Shown: in pieces, positions 23,331 to 33,662 of the stretch
How the letters are laid out: each line of letters opens with the position of its first letter
How positions within the stretch are numbered: the first letter of the stretch is position 1
DNA from: Exobasidium rhododendri
Lineage: Eukaryota > Basidiomycota > Exobasidiomycetes > Exobasidiales > Exobasidiaceae
Assembly (NCBI GenBank): GCA_026210745.1
Contig: CP110632.1
Span: 3,657,001-3,721,000 of the forward strand
Direction of reading: 5' to 3'
Length of the DNA stretch: 64,000 nt
Position numbers and translations under genes: made by a program
The notes under the pieces: model-generated
Databases searched by the model: none
Told to the model about the DNA's origin: nothing
Seen by the model: the letters and a program-made list of their open reading frames with translations, nothing else

Positions 23331-24216
23331 ATGGATCACGGAGGCATGCACATGCCCATGCCAGAGCATGGGCATCATGATGCTAGCGAAATGCAATGCA
23401 TGATGTCGATGACCTTCAACACCTCCACGAAAGGCCTCTGCGTCGTCTTTTCTAGTTGGATCGTGACCGATACCGCATCACTGGCAGCTACACTCCTTGC
23501 GCTCTTTGTACTTGCCATGCTGTCAGAATATCTTCGGCTACGTAGTCGATCGCTTGATGTACACTTGATCAATTCTTATCAGCTCGCCAATGGAGTGTCT
23601 TCTGCACTGAACAGCCCGCAATCGCATCGTCGGAAAGCCAGTATACAGCAAAAGAGGTACTCCAGTCAAGGCGTCGGCAGTAGCATACTCTCTCCTGGTT
23701 TCAACGCTCTGATTGGAGATCGCAGGAAACCTCATACAGAATCAAGTGGAAGCAGCTTGCTAGCCAGCGATGACGATGCACCATTACTCCCCGGACCTGC
23801 CAGTTCGAGTGATGTCAGGAAGGCATCGCTCTGGTCTCGGCTGACGCACGCCCTCTTGTGAGTAGCAGAAGGATCACAAGAAATTAGTGGTTCTCGCTGA
23901 TAATTTCCTCCTCACGATCTTCTCTCCAGACCGACAATGTCGATATCTCGGACTTCACAGCTGCGTAGAACAACTTTATACGTCACAAGCTTGACACTGA
24001 GTATGTTTCTGATGCTGGTTTTCATGACATACAATGCCTGGCTAATAGCGGCAGTGCTCTCCGGTGAGTGGTGTTTCTCCAGATAAGGCTTCTCTTCCTA
24101 ACAAGGACTCGCGCTTTGTTTCAAATCACACAGGAGCTGCCACTGGACACTATCTGTTCAGTAGAGACTTGAGCATAGGCCGTTTTGCAGAAGAGAAGGG
24201 GATCGCCTGTCACTGA
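23331..24216 (+). CDS. CTR-family high-affinity copper transporter
   Basis: Join 23331-23857, 23930-24063, 24134-24216 (247 aa), phases 2 and 1, donors GTGAGT. The extracellular N-terminus MDHGGMHMPMPEHGHH then EMQCMMSM is Met/His-rich and binds Cu(I). TM1 is SLAATLLALFVLAMLSEYL; a ~100-residue Ser-rich cytosolic loop follows. TM2 MFLMLVFMTYNAWLI carries the essential MxxxM (MLVFM), and TM3 GAATGHYLFS carries GxxxG. CTR proteins form trimers importing Cu(I) through the plasma or vacuolar membrane. The short tail ends EKGIACH. A gene for a copper fist regulator lies about 30 kb away. Confidence 0.93.
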
Positions 24217-24576
24217 GCAGCTTCACTTCGACTCCCCTTTCATGTATGACAAAGGATGTTGTCGTCTCAAACAATTTGAGTTTCGGGAGGTCGGTCTTAT
24301 GACAATATCCTTACACGAATTATGTATAGAGATCAATGTACAATATATAAAGTGACTAGTGAATCCAGATCCACGGTGACATAGGAGGAAAGTAATATAC
24401 AGGAGGAATTTTTGAGGTCAGGAGCTTCTATTTTACGTCGAATACAGGGGACAGTCGAGCCATTTCGGCGAGTCCATATGGAGAAAGATTTTGATATGTG
24501 ACCTTGTTCTTTTTTCGGAGTAGAAAAAGAACTTTTGCTATTTTGAGGTTTGGTGGATGGTGACGATGCCGTCAAT
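24217..24576. other. Intergenic, convergent CTR / DPBB gene
   Basis: 360 bp of A/T-richer sequence forming the two 3' regions. Nothing recognised. Confidence 0.55.
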
Positions 24577-25057
24577 CTAGTTCATCGACCAGGTAATTGA
24601 AATTTCACCGGTGCTCAGGGATGCGAGTGCTTTGAATGCACCTTTACTGAGGTCGATTTGGTTTGCTGAACAGCTTGGGCACGAGTCTATTGCAAAGCGG
24701 AGGAGAGAAAGGAAGATTGTGGCTTTAGTATACGGCAAGGAAGTACAACCAGGATTTTCCCTTTTTCTAGAACTCACCTGCAACAGTCACTCCAACGGAT
24801 TTACCATTGTGGTGGAGAGTGGCAGATTGACCGCAGTGCCTGGTTCCGTACGAAGAAGGGAGTGCGATGATCTTGGCATTGTCGCTGTGATAAGCGCCGC
24901 AACTTCCTGCGTTGCCGTTCTGTGTGTACCAGGTAGCCTTTCCGGAGTGAGAGCCTCTCTTCTCGACAGAGGTAGCGGCATCGCTAGTGATAGGGGCAGA
25001 AGAGACTACCACGGCGCAGAGCGCAACGATAGAGATGATGGAGGTAGAGAAGCGCAT
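24577..25057 (-). CDS. Small secreted double-psi beta-barrel (RlpA-like) protein
   Basis: Join complement(24778-25057, 24577-24686), 129 aa; intron 91 nt, GTGAGT...ATAG, phase 1. The start at 25057 gives MRFSTSIISIVALCAVVVSS, a clear signal peptide; the open frame continues upstream but without a secretory start. A short pro-segment ends at the dibasic site SVEKR|GS, a likely Kex2 cut. The mature ~95 residues form an RlpA-like/DPBB domain: GKATWYTQNGNAGSCGAYH, ALPSSYG, HCGQSATLHHNGKSVGVTVA-DSCPSCSANQIDLS, FKALASLSTGEISITW. Four to five Cys suggest disulfides. Such proteins act in the cell wall or as secreted factors at host surfaces; this one's role is unknown. Confidence 0.88.
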
Positions 25058-27313
25058 CTTGATGTAAGGAGATATGGAGGATGAAGAAGTGTGAGGGCAG
25101 GAAAAGGTTGAGGGAAGTGGATGGTGGGGGTAGATGTTACAGATGAAAACCACCCCTCTATATATATGTGTGTCTCTCTCCCTGCCTCGCCTTGGAAGGG
25201 AATGCTAGTGATCTTGTGGATGCATGCTAGTTCATCACTGTCTAATTCTGGGGTTCCCAAAGATATCACATCATTCTTCTTTCGAAAGTTGACCGTCCCT
25301 CTTTCTTCACTGTCACAGACTTCTGAAGGATCGGGCATCTTAGCAGAGAAATGCAGGTCCCTGGACCAAAGCCCGAGAGGGAAGCGAGAAAAACCCTGAA
25401 TCAGAACGGTCGTGTCAGAGGAGGATGCCAGTAAGGAAATTTAAAAAAAACGAAAAAAAAAACGAGGGGCGAAGCAAGCATGGAAGGACTGTGGGCCTGA
25501 CGAGAAGGTGAGGTGGAGAGGGATAAGACAGGGGTACATTGTACAGCACATTAGAATGGTCAAAATTAAACATCTAAGCGCATAGTGAAACACTAAAAGC
25601 AAAAGAATTGCCGACGACTCGGGAAGAACTTGAGCGATGCGATAAATCAATTTCACGTATTGGGGACCACCAAGGAAAACAAGGAAAAAGGAAAGAAGAA
25701 CATCTATAGAGTCGAATACGCGACAGCTGCCAAGGGTCTGTTAGTGGGGGAGTGTGTGAGAATTATGAAAAGTAGACGTAGAAAGATAACAAAGTGAGTG
25801 CATAGAGGTAATAGAAAATCACGCTTGATCTTTGTGCATTTCGACGAGGTAGGAGCTCGGCAATTTTTTGTCGATCAAAGAATGGGGGGTGCAGAATGAT
25901 CGGCGCTTTCACTTTTTCCGGAAAAAATAAAAAAGGAGGAAGAAAGGGGGTAAAAAGGAAGGCGGAAAGGCAAATCATGGCAAATTTAGCGAAAGTAAGC
26001 AACCTCATGCAGGTAAAAGTGGCACTTCGACTAGTACCCTGTATCGGTACCTGCAGTGGTGAACACGTGGGGAAAGGAACGCGCACCTCGGCCCTATTAG
26101 ATTTCTTAGAAGTGTAGGGACCTCAAGAAGGTTGGATTGTGAAGCCGGATTCGAAGTTTGACAACTGTCTACCGGAAGGCGCTATAAATCCCTCAATTAC
26201 TTTCCCTTTGGAATTACGAATTTTCGCCTTCTTCAATAATAAAGAAGAGCCGTTTCAAGTAATTTTGACACATTATTCGGCGGCGTCCAGGAAAGACAGG
26301 GTGCATTGAGATGAGTGTGGTTGAATCCTGCTGGGTCTTTTGTTTGGATTTTTTTAGCAATTAAGCGGCGGGTTTCGAAAGGAAAAAGAAGAAATTGAGG
26401 GAGCACTTCTTCCTGTTGCTCGTCTTCTTCGTCTTCCCGTCGTTCTACAAGACAAGCCACATTGGTTCCTTTTTGAAAGACATTTCCAACCTTCTGCGTG
26501 CAGATTGAAGGATGCTGCCCTTTACTGTGGTCGCACGAGAAGAAATTTTACACATCGCGCTCCTCCGCTTGTGTAAATGGGGACGTCTTTTCTGATTCTC
26601 ACAACTGGCGCCATAGTGTGCAAAGATGATGAAGAGCATGAAAGCGAGCTCTTCTATCGCATGCATCGCATTTGGGGGTGGGGCGTATTGTCGCTTTCAA
26701 AATTCAGAAGAGCAAATGTCAGAAAGCCGAGAACGGCATAGGAGCGAGGTGCTTGCTCTGATCGATATTTGATAAGGAGTGTCGGTCGGTGACGGCAACG
26801 TGCACTTCTTTATCGCTGAACCTGTTCGATGACTGGATTTCCCTGAGCAAATCACCTTCTCGCTCCCAAAGAGCTATTCAGCAACAAGACAGAGTGCGGG
26901 ATCGCATTCAAGGATTGAAATTATATTGAATTGAGTTAGAGGAAAAGGGGCAGGGGGTCCGGAGGATTTGGGAGAGGAGGGATGAGGCTCTTGACCACAC
27001 ATGTCCTTTGTCGTAAGGTGGAGTTGTTCGTAATGCTGCAGATGTACCGAAAATAATGGCTTGCGTTGGTGATACAGATGACCCCCAAAAGATCGGCTAA
27101 AGGCCGTGGTCGAAGGGGCTTACAGAGAGAAAGAAAAAAGGATGATTTGGTCGATCGACTGAAGGCCGTGGTCGATTGGATCAAGAGATCGGAGCAAGAA
27201 GAGAAGGAAGAGAAAGAGGGACAAGAAGGAAAAAGGGGGGGTGGGGGGGGGGCGATATTGAGACGTTTGGCGACAGAACGGGGAGGAAGCAATGCATCGA
27301 CGAGCAAGAAAGT
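25058..27313. other. Large gene-free region upstream of the secreted DPBB gene
   Basis: 2256 bp with no convincing gene on either strand; it is the largest gap in the window. It is locally A/T- and purine-rich, with A runs near 25442-25460 and a GA/G-rich tract at 27190-27255. A TATAAAT at 26184-26190 has no gene assigned downstream. The right edge holds the 3' region of ornithine aminotransferase. It may be an extended promoter of the DPBB gene or host non-coding RNA. Confidence 0.5.
25159..25167 (-). promoter_or_regulatory. TATA box of secreted DPBB gene
   Basis: An alternating TATATATAT lies about 100-110 bp upstream of the DPBB start on the minus strand, suiting a strongly regulated, high-amplitude promoter. 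Confidence 0.55.
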
Positions 27314-28883
27314 CTAGGTCTCCGTCGTGGGAGGAATGACACCAGCCTCTTCTCCTTCTTCACCAGGAATCTTGTCGATCGTGTCTAGTTGAAGAAGGGC
27401 TTCCTTGATCAGTTCCACTCCTCTGTTTAGGTCTTCCTCCTTGATAACGAGGGGTGGAGCTAGTCGAATAATATTTTGATGAGTCGGCTTGGCCAACAGT
27501 CCCTTTGCTTTGAGAAGCAGGCACAGTTGCCAAGCTCCTCTTCCTTGCATCTTGCTCTTGGACTCATCAATCACGATTGCGTTCAAGAGACCTCTTCCAC
27601 GAATCTCACTAAGCATCGGTACGGTGCCAGAGTTCATCAGATTTGTCAAGTCTGATCGAAACTTTTCTCCCAATCTGTCTGCTCGTTCGCATAGCTTTTC
27701 ATCCACAAGTACGTCCAAAGCAGCAATGGCGACGGCACATCCCAATGGATTACCTCCATACGTGCTGCCATGTTCGCCCGGTTTGATCGTCAGCATGACC
27801 TCCTTATCTGCCAGGACGGCAGACACTGGGTAGACGCCTCCACTGAGTGCTTTTCCGAGTGTGATCATGTCAGGTCGAATGTTGTCCCACTGAAAAGCGA
27901 GCATGCGACCCGTCCTCGCCAGACCGGTTTGAATTTCATCGCAGATCAAGAGAACGTTGTGTTGATCGCATAATTCTCGTACCCGCTGTAAGTATCCCTT
28001 TGAAGGTACCACGATGCCTGCCTCGCCCTGAATCGGCTCTACCAAGAAGGCACAAACTTCCTTTCCATGCTTGTTCAAGACAGCTTCCAAATCTTCGGCA
28101 TGATCATATCGGATCTTGAGATCGCCCACACCAGGACCTACACCTTCTAGAAATGGTCCAAATCCAACTCGACTATCCGGATCTGTACTCATACTGACAA
28201 TTCCTAGCGTTCTACCATGGAAGTTGTTCTCGACGCTCAAAATCTTTGCTTTACCATCGGGGATCTTCTTGACATCGTATCCCCACCTCCTTGCAAGCTT
28301 TAATGCAGTCTCTACTGCCTCCGCTCCGGTGTTCATAGGAAGTACCATATCGTATCCAAACATCTTGGTCACCTTTTCTGCAAATGGGCCAAAAGTAGAG
28401 TTGTAGAATGCTCGCGAAGAAAGAGTAAGCTTGCTTGCTTGTGCGATCAATGCCCCTACGATGGCAGGGTGACAGTGTCCTTGGTTGACAGCACTGTAAG
28501 CGCTGAGGAAGTCGAGATATTGTCTTCCTTCTGGGTCCCAGACGTGAGCTCCAGCAGCTCTCTCGAACACCATAGGTAGGGGATGATAGCTACAGAAAGG
28601 GGTCAGTGTCGGTCCCGTGACACCATCATTCAGAGGACTGCACTCACTTATGAGCTCCATATTCACTCTCCTTTTGCATGACTGCTTTGCTGTTCATCTC
28701 CGGTTGCTTGACTAGTACAGAGGCCACGCCAGCCACTCCCTGAGCAGCACTGGCAGCTACGTTGCCCAAGCCACTCAACTTGGATGTGACGTAGGCAACA
28801 CCCTCCGTGTAGGATTGAGAGTCGACTGCTGCACCGTTCGCACCTTGGTCACCAAAGACGACGTTCGTTGCGCTGGGTGTCAT
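27314..28883 (-). CDS. CAR2: Ornithine aminotransferase
   Basis: Join complement(28648-28883, 27314-28589), 503 aa; intron 58 nt, phase 2, joining SEYGAHN to [13 protein letters not shown]. This PLP class-III aminotransferase converts ornithine and 2-oxoglutarate to glutamate semialdehyde and glutamate in arginine breakdown. Motifs: [72 protein letters not shown], and [19 protein letters not shown] with the PLP Lys, then [14 protein letters not shown]. The N-terminus has about 80 extra residues before the conserved start, not obviously a mitochondrial presequence (acidic residues early). Yeast Car2 is cytosolic. Confidence 0.96.
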
Positions 28884-29487
28884 TGCTCGTCTTTCACTCT
28901 TGAGAGATTGAAATGAGTGTCTTGTGTTGCGTATATTAGGCGTGAAGAGAGAAGCGTGGCAGTAGTGTGATCGAAGGAGACGAAGAAGGGGAAATGCAGG
29001 TACGCACGCGAGTTTAGATGTCAGGGAATGGGCCGCGATTTATTGAGTTTTTAAGTAGTCTGACTACCTGCACAACCTACACGTTAGGATCTTACTTTGA
29101 CGGCCCTCGTAGCCACGATCGCTCGGGTGAGAGAAATAATCATCGTCCTTTGGATGGGGAAAATTCGGGGAGAGCACAAGTGCTGATTTGACAGTAGTTG
29201 TACAACTTTTCCGGCTAGTCAGTATCCAGGCTGTAATCAGTAATCAAAGTGACCCGCCTCCATCATCCGGTCAGAGGTAGCGGGCGGACAAGGCAAACAC
29301 GTCAAATCAAGTGTTCCGTAGATGGTGTTCGCAGCAGGAACTTCGTTCTGTCTATGCTCGACTCTTGGGACCTCGAATGGACAGTGGATGCGCGGCTTTC
29401 GTTCTTGAGTAAAGCTGTGCTCTTCATCAGTCCGTGAGATACGACAAGCTTAAGGACTAAAGTAGAGTGTGAATGTTGCAGTCTTTG
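28884..29487. other. Intergenic upstream of ornithine aminotransferase
   Basis: 604 bp between the CAR2 start and the CAB2 stop. Nothing but short open frames; presumably the CAR2 promoter. Confidence 0.55.
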
Positions 29488-30872
29488 CTAGCTCTCCAGT
29501 GAGATCCACCTCTCATGCCTCGCTTGCAATTCTCGAACGATGTCCTCTTCAATCTCCTTCTCCTCCCTCTTGTGTTCATGGCTGCTACCGCTGCCGACAC
29601 CGACACCACCACCCTCTTCCAATCGAAGCCACTTCTCTTGAAAGCTCGGACCTGTCTCATCTATCCCTTCCTTCCGCTCAACAAAAACTACTTCGAATTT
29701 TCTTCGATTCAAATCGTTGCCTACCACGACTTGATGTCCGTATCTTTCCAAGGCTGCCCTAGCTTTGGGTATTAGGAGTTCTCCATCAGTTTCCAGCTGC
29801 ATACATAGGAACGTACAGGATTTCAATAATTGTCAACTTTCAGTATAGCACCCTGCGGCTGCTCTCTCGGCTGACTCGTCTTACCTTGAAACTGACTATG
29901 AATCCTTCTGGTGCCCACTGCTGCACCATTGGCTTCAGTACTTTAGGAACTTGATCCATTTCTATCACTAGTGAACCTTTTCCCGATTGTATCTTGTGCT
30001 CTGGCTAGAATTACGACGTTAATCTTGTGAGCGTTTCGCAAAGGATTTTAAATTTGGCGGTCATCAGCTCGCTCACTCACCGTCTTCTGACTAGGCACGT
30101 AGAAATCGCTTACAGCTGCTGCCAGATAGTACATACCACTCCTCCCTAATGGCTGCATGATGCGACTCATCTCCCGCAACAGAAAGAGATAGTCGTTTAC
30201 AGTCACAAATGTTAGTCGAAGCAGTGTCCCCGCCTTCCTGGCTCGGTCGTAATCCCTCAATATCGGTCGAAGCGCTTCGGAGTACTTTGTGGACACAATG
30301 ATCTCTTTCTGGTCATGAATCTTTCCGTCCTTACCAGGTTTAGAAGGGTCAAACAGTAGGTCTAAGAATGGGTTCGTCGTATGACTGTAATGCCTAGTGT
30401 ACGGCGAAAGACTGTGTTGTCGGTGCATAAAGATGACTGCATAACCTGCTGCGAGAAAGTACTCTGCCGATGTCGCACCCCGAGTCCCTGCCGAGAAATT
30501 GTCCAAGAATCGGACGCTGTACGAAAGCAAGGTCTTAGTCGAATATTCACTAGCAGATCAACATGTGAGACTCACACATTTCGCTCGAGTGGAACAGTAG
30601 TGCCGCCGCTCTTTTAGAAGGAAAGGCTAGTCATAAGTACAACATGTGTGCAACATCCCAATTATCTGCTATCTCCTCACAGTGACCAAGACGACCTTTC
30701 TGCCTTCTCTATGATGCCTCTCCACGAACTTTCTGGCTAAGTCGCCATGTGAAGAGAGGTTGGAGGGTGCTTGCTGTGTAGCAAAGAAGTCCTCCGCAGA
30801 GAAGGAGGTCGACTGAGGCATAGCAGGCTTGCCAGGCATCGACGGCGAAGCAACGGCCTCCTCAACAGCCAT
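29488..30872 (-). CDS. CAB2: Phosphopantothenate-cysteine ligase (Cab2/PPCS)
   Basis: Join complement(30681-30872, 30576-30610, 30081-30516, 29885-30004, 29488-29796), 363 aa, phases 0, 2, 0, 0. A 35-nt second exon encodes the core of [25 protein letters not shown], the nucleotide/4'-phosphopantothenate-binding start of the eukaryotic ligase (third part of CoA synthesis after pantothenate kinase). Further family blocks: [77 protein letters not shown] and [15 protein letters not shown]. Cytosolic. A Gly/Ser-rich insert sits before the last helix. The tiny exon is supported only by motif continuity. Confidence 0.92.
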
Positions 30873-31437
30873 TATGACAAGTGATGGAAGTATGTATATG
30901 TAAAGAGTCGACTGCTCTTGCCTTGCCCGAGCTCCGAGCTTTCTCCGGTGTCGATGTGCCGACTAAAAGAGGTTGGCAGGGTGGAGAATGGAATTTACAG
31001 CTTCCCTAGAAAGGTGAAGCAGGCGCAAAGACACGCTACTATACGCTAAACTCAATCCGTAAGATGGAGGAGAGAGGAAGTCCAAGCGCGGATAGGTGGT
31101 TCTCGTTTGCCCCGTCATCACCCCGTTCTTTCCTTGCTCTGTCCACTTCCATCCTGAGCTCTGCCCACAAGAGGGAAAGCCGTATCATCCACCTTTTCCA
31201 GCTGTTGACACTCCTCAGCGTCATATGATTGATCTACAGGTGCGGTAAATCTAAATTTCCGGATCGTCCTACTTTCTTCCTACATTCTGGACTATTTCTT
31301 CAGCATAGTTTCCAGCTTCAAATATATAGAAGCATTCAGCCGCAAGAAAGGCATCCATAATCCCTACATAGAGAGAAACAAATCTGAAAGGCAGGACTTT
31401 TACCTTCGAACAGAGAGGGACGCGAGATTCACCTAGA
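30873..31437. other. Divergent intergenic region CAB2 / C2H2 gene
   Basis: 565 bp; presumed promoters for both genes. No coding or structural element recognised. Confidence 0.55.
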
Positions 31438-33367
31438 ATGCCTCGACTTAACAAGGCACAGAAGGAAGCGAGAGACGAGCGAAAGACGGCCGTTGCCGCT
31501 CAGATCGCTGCAGACGCACAGACAACCATCGGTATTTCCAATGACGCAGCATCGCCACCACCACCACCACCATCTGCCAGTTCACTCTCTACCAATCAAC
31601 CCTTGGCAGTGGCATCCGAGACAGCAAGCGGAGCAGCTTCGATAGGTGGTACCGCCAACTCGTATCACCGACACCGAAGTACCTCGGTCCTGTCAGATAC
31701 TCCAAATCGAGGGAGTCCTTCCGTCGCTGCTACGCCTGTCAATCAAAAGCATACGACGATAAGAGTCGCATCTGGTTCGCGATCACCGGTACGAGCAGCC
31801 AGTGAAATGTCGACTTCAGAAGGATCGGAGAGCGAAAGTGATGCAAAAGACAGGTCCGTCGCACTTGAGGGAGGTATTGACGACGGTGATGGCGATGAAG
31901 ACGACGAGGCAGTGTTGCCATCGAACAACGGTAGTAGCCCTGAAGTCAAGTGCTTGTGGGAAGATTGTGGACAGGTCTTCACGACTTTGGCTCCCTTTAT
32001 CAATCACTTGCACGATGGTGAGTGCTACTCCGGACAGAAAGCGCCGGGATACGAGACTGATGTATGCTCTTTCTTTCTCTTCTTTCTCCCGGATAACCAA
32101 TACGCCTGTTTCTTACTAGACCACGTTGGTATACACAAAGCACGATATGCTTGCGAGTGGACAGGTTGTCCACGGAAAGGGAAAATGCAGACCAGTCGCT
32201 TTGCCCTTCTCAGTCATTTGAGAAGCCACACGGGTGAAAAGCCATTTACCTGCCCAAAACCAGGTGAGTTGGGAGACTAGACGTATTTGGCACGTCTGGC
32301 GTCAAGCTCTACATGCTGAATTGTTGAACTCACTACCTACAGAGTGCGACAAATCATTTACCCGGTCTGATGCACTTGCCAAACACATGAGAGTACAGCA
32401 CAACATCAATCCAATCTCAAATCGCGGCAGGAGAGGAGCAAACAACGTAGCAGGGGATAATCTCACTAACTCAGGAGGGAGAGCATCAAGAGTCAAAAAT
32501 GGAGAGGATGAAGATGATTTGATAGGAGACGATAGTGTTGATCTTGTAGGAGATGAACTACTAGAATTGGCCGAAGGAGAGAACAACCCTTCGTTAGCTG
32601 ACATCGATCAAGGCTTGACATTTCAAGGGGCGAAGAGCTTCGCTTTTACCTACGACAATTTATTTGGTTCCGGATCTAGAGCACTTGAGAGTTCTGCAGG
32701 TGCGCCCTTCTACACCGATGCGGAATTGGGCATTCAAAGAGACAACGTTGCGACAAGCGGTCCACTGCTGGGAGATGCTGAGCCCGACGAAGAAGCAGTC
32801 AAGAGGGAAGAAGAGGAGATGAGTAAGGTTTTGGAGACAGGCAGGAGGAATTGGATTGACATGGAGAAGGAGAGGGCTATGCTGGAGACGGCTGATGAGG
32901 AAGAAGTTGCCTCCTTGAAGAGAGGTAGAGGAGGAGGCGAAGGAGGAGGCGAAGGAGGAGGAGGAGGAGGAGGAGGAGGAGGAGGAGGAGTAATGGCGGA
33001 TTACGACTCCGATGAAGGCCTGGATGAATCGACAGGAAAGAAGCGTCCTCGATTGGACAGCAAGATGAGCAAGTCCTCCAACAGCCACGGAAGCACTACG
33101 CGAGGTAGTATCCGGACCGCAGAGCAAGCAATTGATGGAGCGAAATTGAAGAAACTCTACTTGATCGAGAAAGCTAAGTTGAGGGTGATCAAGTCGGAAA
33201 ACGAATTGATGAGGGAATTTTTACTCGAATTGAGGAAGGTAGAAAATGAAGAAAAGTTGGAAAAGAGAAAGGTGTTGGAAAAGGCATTGGAAGCTGAATT
33301 AGGCAGAGATGTAGCCGCCATCTTTTCACCGCCCCCTTCTCCGACGCTCTCCAGCCGAGACGCCTGA
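31438..33367 (+). CDS. C2H2 zinc finger protein, INO80-subunit Iec1-like
   Basis: Join 31438-32017, 32120-32263, 32343-33367 (582 aa), both introns phase 1 with GTGAGT. Splicing completes tandem C2H2 fingers: CLWEDCGQVF...HLHDDHVGIH, then CEWTGCP...TSRFALLSHLRSHTGEKPF and CPKPECDKSFTRSDALAKHM. The combination of a short two-Cys first finger, SRFALLSHLRSHTGEKPF and TRSDALAKHMR is what I recall for fungal Iec1-type subunits of the INO80 remodeller; a Gli/Zap-like transcription factor is the alternative. The N-terminus is Ser/Pro-rich and disordered. The C-terminus has a poly-Gly run and a coiled coil, KLKKLYLIEKAKLRVIKSEN, likely for complex assembly. Nuclear. Confidence 0.75.
32926..32990. repeat. 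GGA/GAG triplet repeat coding poly-Gly
   Basis: Imperfect then perfect GGA repeats inside the C2H2 gene, encoding Gly with interspersed Glu, between the fingers and the C-terminal coiled coil. Confidence 0.85.
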
Positions 33368-33478
33368 TTGCCGATCTATTCCCCCTCCTCCTCCACCCCT
33401 CCTTGTTTCCGTTGCTTGTACAAGTAGTCACAATCCGCAGCAACACAGCATCTCAATACGTCGATCTCTTTGCACGCC

Positions 33479-33483
<5 letters not shown>

Positions 33484-33545
<62 letters not shown>
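33484..33545. repeat. (CA)31 dinucleotide microsatellite
   Basis: About 62 bp of uninterrupted CA in the 295-bp convergent space between the C2H2 gene and the channel gene. It lies outside coding sequence. Confidence 0.97.
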
Positions 33546-33547
<2 letters not shown>

Positions 33548-33662
33548 GCTGAAGACAGACAAGGAAAGATTGAGCATAGTAAAATTTCTCACATTTCCCA
33601 CCCACACAAGCAAGCCTTGATGATACAAGCGACACAGCATTCAGATTTGGCAGAGGTGAGGT

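Noticed and set aside
27066-27317. Basic plus-strand open frame of ~80 codons next to ornithine aminotransferase
   Set aside because: It starts at TTG, is low-complexity Glu/Lys/Gly from a purine-rich tract, and overlaps the 3' region of CAR2; no family resemblance. It contains two copies of AAGGCCGTGGTCGA but nothing more.
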